Of a stretch of DNA of 64,000 nt, positions 9,391 through 20,880 are shown piece by piece. Position numbers and translations under genes: made by a program. Location: the NCBI GenBank assembly GCA_019096195.1, contig JAGTXK010000178.1, positions 124,001 to 188,000 of the forward strand, given 5' to 3'. The stretch is from Boletus sp. NGJ (lineage: Eukaryota; Basidiomycota; Agaricomycetes; Boletales; Boletaceae). Position 1 is the stretch's first letter, and each line of letters begins with the position of its first letter. The notes beneath the pieces are model-generated. The model did no database searches, was not told the DNA's origin, and was given only the letters and a program-made list of their open reading frames with translations.

Positions 9391-10640
9391 TAGAAATCAA
9401 GACATTGATTGGTAAAGTAAGGGGCACAGGGATATCACACACAGGTATGAGAGAGAGGCAAAGAGATGGGAGCATGAAAGACAAGGCAATAATCCCATGA
9501 TAGTTCTGCATTACACACCTGGTCATGTCATAGTAAACCACCCTGCAGTGCCTTGGTAATACAAGCATGTGATTGAGTGAAAAGACTCAGTCCCAACCAT
9601 ATCCCAACCTGTCTGAAGAAAAAAAACAGAGTCCAAGATGTGTTGAATTATCAAGTCTAAACCCAAGAAGGGAAACTTGGCCAATGACACTGTACGACTC
9701 GTAACACACCTGCGGGATGAGCGCTGTCCTGATATCCACCTTGGTAAAGAGGAAGAGGATGTGAAGATGGTACAAGAAATCGGAAATTTGCAGGTGGGAG
9801 TTCGACGCCCACATAAGCTTAGTCTATGAGGATCAAACGCTGCGGATGAACGGAATGCGTATCATGGTCGTTAATTTATAGGCCTTGCCAAACCAAACTG
9901 CCGATCTGAGAAATGGTGCGTGGAAGGCCCGCGAGACAGTCGACGTCTTGTGGAGTTGAGTGCGTCTTTTTTTGCTCGAAACAAATCAAGATTATGATAC
10001 GTGACAACCACGCTGTGTCCATGATTTCGGCCACTCTGGCGATCCGCAATTCTTTTCGAGCCTGCAGAGAGAAGCCGCTTCTGCAAGACAAATGTGAAAT
10101 GTTACCGCTTGGCAACTCTACCATGAGCCATTGAGAACTGCGACTGGAGCGCAGCTAAAGGAGATTAAGGGTCGATGGCCACGTCGGATTGCTTCCACTT
10201 CGAGAGTCGCCCAGAACCTGTTAGAGCCTCGGCTAAATTGGCAAACGGGCCGTCAATACTGCCCTGATTGCCTGTCCTAGAAGCAGGCTCGATCGATGCT
10301 CAAATGTCCACAGTCCGGGCTGATCAGAATTTGCATAAACATCCCCCAGGTCTGATAGGTGTCTGGACTCCGCACATGACAATACTCGAGGGGCCAAAAT
10401 GGGAGATGTGAAGGGAGGGGAACAGACATTGGAGTTTGATGATCTTGCTCCATTTGAGTATCTCAATTAGTTTTGAACTAAATTCAATGCTGAGCTGTGG
10501 GATATGTGTCAGTTGCCAGAACATGAGGAATGGCACAATCCAGGTGCATGTGAATGCACAGTGGGGTCCAGAATGGTCATGAAGTGCTGATTTCATCAGC
10601 AAACATGCAAAAAATCTGAAAAGTCTTACAGTAAGTATCT
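9391..10640. other. Intergenic stretch with end of segmental duplication
   Basis: 9391-9690 is the CpG-stripped right flank of the duplication. From 9690 to about 10320 the sequence regains CpGs. A 41-codon open stretch around 9716-9838 (RDERCPDIHLGKEEEDVKMV) resembles coding sequence, but has no visible partner. From about 10330 a plus-strand frame with GGEQTLEFDDLAPFEYLN and ELWDMCQLPEHEEWHNPGAC is interrupted by stops, and I do not recognise it. No RNA gene is seen. Confidence 0.4.
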
Positions 10641-10664
10641 TATACATTTGAAATAAGGTCTACA

Positions 10665-11410
10665 ATGTAAGTAATATTCAGAAATTGTCTTATTTCAGAC
10701 ATGTTGATTGATGAAATAAGGGAATCAGATAGTAGATTAAACAAAATTATTAGTTGAACAGTTCATCAGCTGATTGAGATCATTTAGTCAATAAGATGAA
10801 CAAGTATATCAGATTACTGGATCCATCAGATAAGTAATACTCAGAAACTATCTTATTTTAGACATGTCAGTTTATGAAATAAGAGAATCAGATAGTCAGT
10901 TAAACAAGACTATTAGTTGAGCAGCTCATCAATTAATCCAAATCATTCAGTTATTAAAATGAAACAAGCAGATCAGACCATAAGAAATTTAGATTTCCAA
11001 ATATAATAAGAAAAGTAGAGAACCACAAGACCACTATTCTAATAGTTCATTCAGCCTTTAATATAAACAAGCACACCAGATAACCAGAGTGTCAGAGACT
11101 TTAAGAAATTCAGAGACTTGTGTCAAATAGTTCATCAGCTAATTATGATTATTCAGCCCTTAAGATAAACAAGTACACTAGATTACCAAAGTATCAGAGA
11201 CTATAAGAAATTAGAATCTTAGATTATTAGAAAGTTAGGGTTTCAACCATTAAGATAAACAAGTAACATTAGAAAAGCAGAGAATTAGATCAAAGAGACC
11301 ACTAGTCCAACAGTCCATCAGCTATTTAAGATTAATAGATACATAGATTATTAGAGCTTCAAATTTCTCAGACTTCTCAGACTTTTTAAAAACTAAGATC
11401 CATTGGATGT
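10665..11410. repeat. Degenerate AT-rich tandem repeat, about 165-bp period
   Basis: The block AAGTAATAYTCAGAAAYTRTC, followed by a TTATTTYAGACATGTYR core, occurs at about 10668 and again at about 10832, so the unit is near 165 bp. Shorter related words (CAGATAACCAGAGTGTCAGA, AGATTACCAAAGTATCAGA) continue to 11410 with decreasing order. It is very AT-rich, lacks CpG and has no ORF. It looks like an old satellite. Confidence 0.6.
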
Positions 11411-11429
11411 TTAAGATCAAACAGTCCTT

Positions 11430-12590
11430 TAGAAAGTCACCACCACCTCAGGCTACTACTTTTTTCAGCCCTTGCTCCCTCATCATCTTGCTCCTCCCTC
11501 TCCATATACTCAGGCTGTTTCTTGAACTCCTGCTTCTCTTCTTCTCCATTTTCTGAGTCCTTCTCATAGCATATGGCCCTGGCAGAAGGTTCTCCATTCT
11601 TGCTTCCAAATGACTGACCTCTAATCTGATAAACCCCCATATATGGAGTGGCACCTTCTAGAATCTTCTTTCATCCTCTATTTGACAAACAGTCAACTGA
11701 TTCCATTACCTCATTGATAGCATGACTCCATAAGGAACCTGAGAACTATGCTCCATCATGAACAAGCCTACCAGTGGAATACTGAAGAAGTATCTTTTTA
11801 ACCTAAAGAAATATTAGATAGGTTATTGATAAAGGTGTTGGACTTACAACTACAGTAGCCAATGCAAGAGCTGCACTAGGCCTCCTACCTACTGGCTCTT
11901 GTAGGCTTTGAAGAGAAACATGTTGAATGATCTCAAGATGATAGACAAAGGTCTTCAAGATACATTCATGAAGAAAGGAATTCTTTTCTCTCTGCAAAGA
12001 AATGAATAGAATCTAATGAAAGGAATGATACACTTACAGGCTTTGAAGAATTAGTGTCATCGATATCCTTTCATATATAGGGAGGGGTAAGTGGTTGCTT
12101 CTCCTGTAGCTTACCATCTCCATCAACAGACTTGTCAGGTTTTGGAACAGCCCACTTTACATAGGCTGCTCAATCCTCAACAGTCTGAAGCTCCTGGTAC
12201 TTGTTGAAGAAAGTTTTGACAACCTTTTCTGCCTGAGTGGCAAATCCATTTCACCACTCATAGATTTATTGTTGCATCTAATACCTTATGTAGCAAACAT
12301 TCATGCACAACAGGGAGATATACCAGATATGGAACAGAATCATCTTTATGCCCAACATTCCAAGAAATATTAAGAAAAATCTTATTTCAAAGTTGTTGCA
12401 TTAGAAGAATTTCATTATCAATGGTCCATGGCTCATCATATATAGAAACATAGTCCAACCATAGCAGGAGAAATACTTCCCACCACTCCCTCAATGAATG
12501 AAAGGGCAGGTCTTCATTATGGAAAGTTCATGCTTTGTTTTTCTTGCAATGTTGGGTATTCTTATTGTTGCTTTTATCATTGCAATCAGC
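11430..12590 (-). pseudogene. Degraded Agaricomycete repeat-associated gene of unknown function
   Basis: Minus-strand fragments in several frames share one order: FHSLREWWEVFLLLWLDYVS and IYDEPWTIDNEILLMQQL near 12500-12400, then GHKDDSVPYLVYLPVVHECL. Next come ECILKTFVYHLEIIQHVSLQ and GRRPSAALALATVV at 12000-11850, then FSGSLWSHAINEVMESVDCL. Last is ATPYMGVYQIRGQSFGSKNG with an acidic, charged C-terminus ending near 11437. I remember this order from hypothetical proteins repeated in many Agaricomycete genomes, without a known function. Several stops and frame changes show it is dead. It lacks CpG, consistent with old methylated repeat sequence. Confidence 0.5.
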
Positions 12591-12594
12591 TCAC

Positions 12595-13168
12595 AGGAAG
12601 TTTTGACTTGGATCCTAGTGGGCAGACACCATAGCCATGGAGTCATTGCTGCTATGGTGGTTTAATGTCCTTAGTTGCAGAATGGCCGCAATCACCAGAG
12701 ACATCTGGTGATTATGTATATACTGTAGTAGGATATATAGACTATAATGCACATTCCATCGTCATCATCTGAGTCATGATTGACTTGCATGTGATTCTGA
12801 GTTGGATGGGCAGATGTTATAGCTATGGAGCGACTATTGCTATACTCATTCAATGTCCTTGGTTATGGAGTGTTGGAAGCATCTGTTTGTTACATAGTAG
12901 AAGATACAGACCATAATGTACAGCACTTACCATTGCACTGCCATCATCTGAGTCATGATTGACTTGCATGTGGTTTCAAGTTGGATGGGCAGACACTGTG
13001 GCCATGGAACAATCAACAGTTGCCATCATTGGGGGCATCTGGTGGTCATATAGTAGTAGAAGACCTGAACCATAATGCACAGTACTTACTGCTGCATCAC
13101 CATCATCTGAGTCATGATTGGCTTGTGTGTGGTTTTAAGTTGAATGGGCAGACATTGTGGCCATGGAG
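12595..13168. repeat. Tandem repeat, about 3.5 units of 160-181 bp
   Basis: The segment CATCATCTGAGTCATGATTG recurs at about 12762, 12942 and 13101. Each is followed by ACTTGCATGTGRT, GGRTGGGCAGACA and CCATGGAG. Units differ by indels. CpG is nearly absent. The last unit is cut at about 13169, where the gypsy fragment begins. Confidence 0.75.
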
Positions 13169-14470
13169 CAGTATCTCTGTGCATATGCCGGGAAGAAACA
13201 AAATGACTGGGTCGAATGGTTAAAATTAGCCCAATTCTCTCACAATAACACCGTCACTACGGCTACCAGAGAGATTCCCTTCAAAATAACAAGAAACTAC
13301 ATACCGCAAATGGGTTTTGAAGGGCATCTTATGGGATTTGCAGACGAAATTGGGCGTAACCATAAAGATATTGAAGAAGCGCTGGAAGCTACATGCAAGA
13401 GGATGATCGCCTCTTCCGATAAAAAACAATCTACAGCACCTGAATATTCTATTGGCCAGCAAGTCTGGCTTTCTACAGGTAAATTAAAACTCCCTTACAC
13501 GGCGAAAAAGCTTACACAGAAATGGATCAGCCCCTACGTCATAACTCGGGTCCTTTCCGACGCTGTAACTCTCAAACTTCCTAATTCAGTTCACATACAT
13601 CCTACTGTGAACATCTCTTGCGTTAAACCCTATAAAGAGACGCTGCCTGGTCAGCCTAAATCTTGACCTGACGCGATTGAAATTGATGAAGAAGGAGAAG
13701 AGTAGTTCGAAGCAGAGTTTATTGCTGCTTCTTGAATGAAGCATGGCAAATTAGAATATTTAGTTCACTGGAAGGGTTACGATGAAACAGATCGTACACG
13801 GGAGTCCGACGAAATTTGCAACACTGCACCGAATGCAGTAAAGGATTTCCATTCAAACAACCCTTCCACACCATGCAAGCTTCATGGTTTATCAGCATCA
13901 GCATTCACTTCATTATTTATTCCATACGAAAACTTCACCGAAAATGAAAAAACAACGACTTGTCTGGAATACAAGTCCTAAAGAGGGGGTAGTGTTATAA
14001 ACTCATACTTTTTCTAACTTTTCATACACACATTTACTTTTCATTTTCTTTAACTTTTATCTTCATCAGTCACATGACTGTGCATGTGACCATGGGAACA
14101 CATCACATGATAGGTCTAGAATCTATGACATCATATGACGTCACACCTCATGTGATCCACGACCTTTTAATTACCATTCTTCTTACATAGCCCCATTAAT
14201 CTCCGCTTTACTATATATAGTAATTTATCACATGCACTGCCTGGTCCATGCGCACTTCCCTCATGTATATAAACTAGCACTTGACGACTGGACTCCCCAG
14301 TCGAATCCACTTGTATACTTCCTCCAACAACCCACTAGCTTTGGCCAAGTGCCATCATAGGGTTGGGAATTGTACGGACTAAGACTCCCCACCTCATTCA
14401 TTGAGCCAGGACTTGTGTTACCTGCAAGTAGTTCCGAGCCTTGTGGTCTTGTTCCGAAAGATTCATAACA
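13169..14470 (+). mobile_element. Ty3/gypsy LTR retrotransposon, 3' remnant with 3' LTR (fossil)
   Basis: Family: Ty3/gypsy, chromodomain lineage. Parts seen, in order: the C-terminal end of integrase (EQYLCAYAGKKQNDWVEWLK, then LPYTAKKLTQKWISPYVI), a short chromodomain-like stretch (KLEYLVHWKGYDE), a purine-rich tract at 13981-13992, and the 3' LTR 13993-14470. The 5' LTR, gag and most of pol are absent; the left edge is cut at a tandem repeat. The body is broken in several places. It still carries many CpGs, so it is younger than the CpG-free repeats around it. Confidence 0.85.
13993..14470 (+). repeat. 3' LTR of the gypsy element
   Basis: 478 bp, beginning TGTTATAAAC and ending GATTCATAACA, preceded by the polypurine tract. 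It contains a CRE-like palindrome TGACGTCA (14136-14143) and TATATA boxes near 14212 and 14263. A solo copy of the same family lies at 52441-52921. Confidence 0.85.
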
Positions 14471-14475
14471 CATAC

Positions 14476-15000
14476 TGTCAGTCACATAGAATTGGCTTCC
14501 CAACTCATTTGTCTTTGCAGCCATTTCTGTGTGAGGAACTTGCTTTGTCATCATTCCAGAACCTGTTTGATAACTCAATTGAGATTGGGGGCATTTAGAC
14601 ATGAAGTGAGTGCATATCTTTGACTTCAATTGTATGGGATTGACTTGGACTTCTCGACTCATTTGTGTTCATAGCCATTTGGGGGTAAGGGGGTTGTTGT
14701 ATTGTCATTCTGAAACCTGTCCAACAACCATTGTTAGTGATCAAAGGTGTTTGAACATAAAGTGTGTGGTATTGACCTCCCAACTCAATTGTCACCCCAG
14801 CTGTTTGTGCATGAGGTGTTTTTTTTTGTCATTGAGGGACCAGGTGGAGCCCGTGCTTGGCCTGCTTGAAGTGTCCTTATAGTATGTAGCTTGTGCTCCA
14901 TTTGTGCAATTTGCTCAACTGCTTTGAGGTTTTGAGAAGTATTCTTTGCCAGTTTCTTACTCAAGGGTTTGTTCACCTGTCAAGACAATGTTGGAAGATC
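14476..15000 (-). repeat. Tandem repeat of about 145 bp within a degenerate minus-strand frame
   Basis: Three units are visible, anchored by CCCAACTCATTTGT/CTCGACTCATTTGT/CCCAACTCAATTGT near 14497, 14662 and 14780. On the minus strand a frame reads NLKAVEQIAQMEHKLHTIRT then GQARAPPGPSMTKKNT and short repeats, with stops between units. I do not recognise the protein. The gypsy LTR ends just to its left, so it may have been cut by that insertion. Confidence 0.45.
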
Positions 15001-15399
15001 TGAAAGGCCTGGGTGAGTCTTCTTATTGCTGGCTTGAGTCTGTATGGGCATAGTTTAATATGTATGACAACCATGAACAGTTGTCAAGCAAGACAAGAAA
15101 GCACAAGTACCCACAAACAAGAACAATTGTTGGGACTTTAAGATTTACAAATACAAATTCCCATGCTGACACAGCACGAAAGTACCACTTTCACAGCCAC
15201 ATTGAATTATAATACAAATTATTAGTTACTACTACAGATATTCTCAAGTTGTAATGTCTTCATATTAACCTCAAAAATTCTTTTGTGTCAATCCAATAAA
15301 TAACCAGTGCCAGAAGGGCTTTCATTCACTTAATGGCTTTACCCACCACAAAAATACTGACCATGCTCATGCTAGGCAATAATCTCAACCTTATCAACA

Positions 15400-18300
15400 T
15401 CCATATATTGATGTTGCTCATTCTGCTGAGCCACATCTTGAATCTGATGATGAGCTACCAGAGGGTGCTTTTTCTATGAATCATCCAATCCTTGATGGTA
15501 AGGCAACTTGTTATTTGAATATTTATCAACTACTAATACACATTATAAGGATCACCTTGTAATCTTGATGGTGAACCTCTTCCTGATGGTGAACCACCTC
15601 TTTCTTGTTCTATTTCTGCTGCATCTACATTCAAATGGACTTCATTTGAAGATCATGCTTATTTTGAGCTTTCTAATCTACTATTTCATCGTGCTTAGAT
15701 GTCTGCTGGGCACATACAGAAACTTATGGATGTCTGAGCAGCATTGAATATGGAAGGTTCACCTCCATTTTCAAATCATCTATTGATTCTATCAAGGAAG
15801 GTGATGTACCTTGGCAGAGCTTTACTATTCAACATTTGGATGCTGAATCAGCCAATGCACCATCTTGGATGCAAGCTGAATATGAGGTTGTATTTCAGTC
15901 TTCCAAGAGTATTTTACAACATCAAATATCCAATCCAGAGTTTAAGGACCTGTTTGACTATAGTCCACACTTGAACTTTGGAGAAAAACATGAGCATCTT
16001 TGGAATAACTTTATGTCTGGTAATTTGGCATGGAGACAATGTGTTTGTGTTTCTATTGACATTATTCAATTCTGTATTGCTTACTATTAAAAATCATCTA
16101 TTAGAATGAACTGGCAAATAATGCAGACAATCATGGAGCAATGTTTGTTTCCATTATTTTGGGAAGTGACGAGACAACAGTTTCTGTTGCCACTGGTAAC
16201 AATAAATACTACCCTTTATATATATCAACAGAGAATGTGCATAATAATATGTGACATGCTCATGGAGAGGCAGTTAGTTTGCTAGAATTTCTAGCAATTC
16301 CTAAAGATTAGTTGCTAATATATCCATATAATGAAAAAACAAGCTAATATTTTACTATTTCAACCTGAATATTACTATTCTAGCTGATTAACAGTATCAA
16401 AAGGACCTTCAATTGCGTGAATTTTGATGGCATATCTTTCACACATCCCTTGCTACTATTTTCACTACTATGAAGACTTCAATGGAAACACCTAAAGTAA
16501 CTTTATGTTCTAATAGTGAAACAATCACTGCTGATACCACCTATATATTAGCAATCCCATCTACACTTTCACACTACCTATAGACAATACACTCGCCTAC
16601 CTTCACCAATCTCCATCCTGACCTCACCCCGCATACACCTAGAGTAGTCACTCATCGTATCCTCCCTCATATGATACAACACATGACTGTATACACCTAC
16701 GTACACTTTCACTAGTAGTACCCTCGTCGTACCCGTTACACCTACAACACCAAGTAAAGCCTAACAGCTAACCCAGCACTCACCGCCACAAGTACAGGCC
16801 CGTATGCCTATAAACTACACCCCACCTGTAGACAGTACCTGATGTAGCGCTCGGTACTCTACACCGTGACATGCCTGATGCAGTGCTTGGCATTCACACC
16901 AAGGATACTAATCAGGAGTTCACCTTCAGATCCCCAAATCCTCCGCTTGACCCCCAATTCCTGGCTCACGCCATAGATCATCCCACACACTGCCAAGTAC
17001 TAATCAAGCTCATGCTAGATTAACCCCTAGACATAGACAAGATCCAATCTATCACCCAATATGATCTCATCTCGATACCAGATCCAACGATCACCCTATG
17101 CAACGCCTTACACGTTACCTTTTCATTTCTTCTTTCATTCTCATCTCCATTCCTATCTATTAGCTCCTTTGATATATCACAATGTAGCCGTGTCTAGAAT
17201 GCTCTGGACTATATTTCACTTACATGCATATACCACACACATCTCATCCCATCATTTCTCCCTTTCGCTATTAGACACTAACATTTCCTCGTTCCTGTGA
17301 TGTTATACCCAGTACCTACAACGTCATAGCATAGCACGGTCCGTGCACCACTATTGGTAGTATATAAGTAGCCAGTAGAGTACCATGTTTCGTTTAGTCT
17401 TGAAATTGCCCTTCTCTCTGTTGCATATTGCTTTAGTTAGCAACACTTCAGATATTGGGTTTAGGTTTCTTCTTTTGTTTATTGCAAGTTCCTTTCAAAT
17501 AGACACTATTGATGTGCTATTTATGGATTTGGTCTATATATTGCAGATTATCCAGAGCAATGTCTTTTATGTTGCATTGTTCAAGGATGGTGTCCTAGGT
17601 ATGACATTATAAATTTTTTAATAGTAACTGCTAACTTTTGATATGAATTCTTACTACTAGATGTTCAGCTGATCACAAACATCTTGATACAAGCATAAAT
17701 GCTTTTTTGCATTCTTACCAGCATACCACACTGGTGATGCAAACACTAGCATCTACAACTTTATGGAAAGAATATAAAATAGTTGATGGAATATTAGTAT
17801 GTGCAAACTAAGTTTTATAAAATGATCTATATATTTAATATATTATTTATTAGCCATTTACTGCAAGCTTTCCAAGGGCCAACATCCATGAGCTTATTGC
17901 ACCTGATTTGCTCCATCAAATTATCAAGGGAACTTTCAAAGATCATATTATATCTTGGATTGAGCAATATCTTCAAAATACCTTTGGTGAAGTTGAAGCT
18001 AAGAAAATCTGGACTGATATTGATTGTTGGTATGTTATTACTATATCAATTAGAGATATTTGATATACTGAAAATTTTATGGTATTGCTGTAGTATATCC
18101 TTTTCCTGGTTTGTGACATTTTCCTCAAGGACATGGATTTAAACAATGGACAGGCAATGATTCCAAGGCTCTTATAAAGGTATATATATTTGTTTTCATT
18201 TAGTATACTCTAGGACTGAAGATTTTATACAAGGTCTTTTTGCCTGCCATTGTAGGCTATATACCTAATCAAATAATCCAAGCTATCACAGCTTTTCTTG

Positions 18301-19440
18301 GTTTTTGCTATCTTGTTAGACAGTCTTCCCTTGATGAAGATGATCTAGTGGCAATAGATCAAGCAACTGAGCACTTTAAAACAGCTTGGACCATTTTCAT
18401 TGATCTTGGTGTCTATCCAACTGAAATATCCATTCCTTGTATTTATGCCATGCAACACCACAGAGAGCTTATTAAAGAATTTGAAGCTTCCAATGGATTA
18501 TGTTATGTTCATCCATCACAGAGTCCAAACATATATGAGCAGTCAAAAATCCTTTGAGAAGCTCTAATAAACACAATGCTCTTACATGAATACTGCTTAT
18601 CAATCAGTGCCTCAACAAGCTTATTTAATTTTGTGCTGAATGACATGTAAAAAAATTACTGGATGGACCTCTTGTTTCTCAAACCATGGAATCTAATTCC
18701 TCATTGATGGATATCAGCCTTAAAGATGGACAGGAGAAATATAGAGATGATCAGATATTGGATGATGTGAAAGAAAGTGAAGAGAAATCTCAATCTATAG
18801 TGGAATTATCAACACCAAGTATTGCTTTTATTTTGATTTCCTATTTAAAATATGCTTACTATTTATAACTTTCAGCACCATGTTGTAAATAAAATCTTGA
18901 AGTGATTTCCCAAGCCATTGGAATTCCCTCACTTTCTAAACTTGTGACACAGTTTCTATATGATCAACACAATTCTAATGCACCAATCTCTGGCACTGAT
19001 GTTGATCTTTCATCTTGCCCAAATTTTCAAGGTGGTGTTTATACCCATCACTCTGCATTTGCAATCTTCAATGCTTCCAGTGATATTTGTGAAACAAATG
19101 GAATGCAACATCAAATTATCAGGGCTACTCCATCATGGCATAATGGAGCTGCCTGGTATGATTGTGTTTTTGCAGAAAACAATCCTACACAACTCATGGC
19201 CTTTATGTGGTTCAAGTGATTCTTTTTTTTCTTTTTCATTTAGAAATGTGAATTATCCATATGCACTTGTTTGTTAGTTTACACCCATCAGTGATACACC
19301 TGATCCAAATACTGGCATGTAGATGGTAGAGCCAGAATTTAATGAGGATGGTGAGTGTGTTATTTCCATTATTCATCTTAATAGCATTATGCGTTCTGTA
19401 CATCTTATAGGAGTTATGGCCAAGATCCTGTTCCTCTACC
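15400..19440 (+). pseudogene. Plavaka-type transposase (degenerate, interrupted)
   Basis: Fragments follow the Plavaka order. NAPSWMQAEYEVVFQSSK and DLFDYSPHLNFGEKHEH lie at 15840-15990. HGAMFVSIILGSDETTVSVA, the conserved block around a probable catalytic Asp, is at about 16130. IADYPEQCLLCCIVQGWCPR follows the LTR at about 17550. FPRANIHELIAPDLLHQIIK and DHIISWIEQYLQNTFGEVEA lie near 17870-17990. GYIPNQIIQAITAFLGFCYL is at 18250, IGIPSLSKLVTQFLYDQHNS at 18917, and WYDCVFAENNPTQLMAFMWF at 19155. The last recognisable block is a VEPEFNEDGECVISIIHL stretch at about 19330. Many stops and frame changes make it inactive. Introns of the living family probably account for some frame changes. Confidence 0.8.
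16517..17497 (+). repeat. Solo LTR (981 bp) inside the Plavaka element (fossil)
   Basis: Ends TGAAACAATCAC...GTTCCTTTCA, flanked by a perfect 5-bp duplication AATAG (16512-16516 and 17498-17502). It carries many CpGs although the host element has almost none. A second copy of the same family, at 54499-55482, is roughly 85% alike by eye. A TATATAAGTAG box lies near 17360. No internal region is present, as expected after LTR-LTR recombination. Confidence 0.85.
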
Positions 19441-19459
19441 TCTTCTAATTCTCTAACTG

Positions 19460-20880
19460 CCTTTCATGTCTATTATGTTAACAAATTTTCTGACTATTAT
19501 GCCTCTCAAAATGTATTTTAATAGTACCATTTTGGTGTACTGTATATTAGTGATCGTGTGGGAAATCCTTGCTATTACCTATAAATGGCTTGACAAAGAA
19601 GAAGGTTGAACAAACAAAATATATCTTGGATTTATACTAGGAGATTGATATAGTTCTTCAAGTTGGGCAATATATACAAGATAATTTTCTAGTATCTATT
19701 TGTGATTCACTAGTATGATTCTTATTCTCTTACTCATCACATAGGTTCTTTTCAATATCTTCATTGCCTTGAGGATCATATTCATGCTCAATTTAATATA
19801 AAGAAGTAGAAATTCAACTATAGTTCCTTAAAGTCTTCTTTTAGGACTATGTTCCAAAATGCTAATAAGAAATAATTGAGGGCTAAAGAGACTCTAGCAG
19901 GTGAAATTATGAAAAACAAGACAACTAAAGCTAATATAGTTATATAGATAATAGCTGATTTGTTGGCTAAAGCTGGCAGCCCATAGTAGTTGCAACTACA
20001 GCAATATTACTAGTATCTGTAGCAGTCTTTTACTGGCAGTTCAACATCCAAGTGATCATATACTTACTGGTCAAGCCTATGATGCTCCAACCACCAATAA
20101 AATAGCATGATTTTTAATCATTACATGTCAATTTTTATATCCTTGTGCTATTTTTTTTATTGTCCAGGAAAAGTTTGTTTATACCCTGACTAAAAAATAT
20201 ACTATATTACTTTGCCAGTGTTAAGGAGATGGTCTTCCAGGGCTTTGGCAGTCCACTTGATAAAGTTATCCTCATATTAGAATGAAAATTGCCCCCTAAC
20301 AACCATTATCATTCCCTTCCAACCCAACAGATACTACTCTTTCAATATCCATCCCCTTGAATTGTTGGATTGCATCTTTGCATAGCTGGGAATTCCTTCC
20401 ATTCAAGAGAAAATGGCCCATACCATTCCACCACAGCTGTTTCCATGTCCAATGTGATCCTTATAAGATATCTCTCACATTCTTCTTTTTGTAGAATCAC
20501 AAAGAGCCAATTTTGTCTGTTGTGCCAGAGTTGGCAGACATGGAATTGAGCTATGTACATCCATGAAAGCCTTGAATATCTTGGATCTAAGTAAGTCCAG
20601 GTAATTTCCAGAGTAACTTCAGTCACTCATTTACCCCTGTAGCATGCTCCAAGTCCTTGCTGGTGTCAAAGCCAAACCCATCTCCAATGTACTCCCTAAA
20701 GACCTCGCAGTGGTTATCATCAATGTTCTCTCTGACATGCCCACATACATGCTTGCAGTTTACTCTTGCCACATTCCTGCTGCCATCAAACACTGTGTGA
20801 CTTTTTTTCCTATCCACAACATTATGCTTGCCACTCACTGCATGAATCTCACATGGTTTATATGTCTAATTTTTTGAAAG
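19460..20880. other. Unrecognised AT-rich sequence
   Basis: 19460-20025 looks like the 3' end of the Plavaka element. From 20340 to 20880 there are open frames on both strands (plus: LPKDLAVVIINVLSDMPTYM; minus: HNRQNWLFVILQKEECERYL), none matching a family I know. CpG is nearly absent. It is probably more decayed repeat sequence. Confidence 0.3.

Larger units (their letters stand above)
6690..9690 (+). repeat. Segmental duplication, copy 1
   Basis: Collinear with 30827-34041. Homology starts at CCAGCGTTTTCCCAAAC immediately right of the hAT target duplication, runs through the CHAT gene and its downstream region, is interrupted by the fold-back element (7928-9390), and resumes with ACATTG and GGTAAAGTAAGGGGCAC up to about 9690. 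Beyond that the two loci differ. The duplication contains no other gene. Confidence 0.85.
15230..20025 (+). mobile_element. Plavaka-type (CACTA-like) DNA transposon, split by a solo LTR
   Basis: The transposase relic runs from about 15400 to 19440. Candidate termini are ACTACTACAGATATT (about 15230) and the inverse of CTGCTACAGATACT (about 20012-20025); they share the CTACAG end with the better-preserved element at 22.85-30.44 kb. The whole interior is CpG-poor and carries many stops. A 981-bp solo LTR (16517-17497) interrupts it with a 5-bp duplication. I am sure of the transposase family but not of the exact ends. Confidence 0.5.

Noticed and set aside
9775-9810. tRNA-like T-arm (GGAGTTCGACGCCCAC)
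   Set aside because: The T-stem does not pair properly with a 7-nt loop, and no acceptor, D or anticodon stem can be drawn upstream.
16517-17497. CpG-island promoter of a transposon
   Set aside because: The TG...CA ends and perfect 5-bp duplications at both copies show it is a solo LTR.
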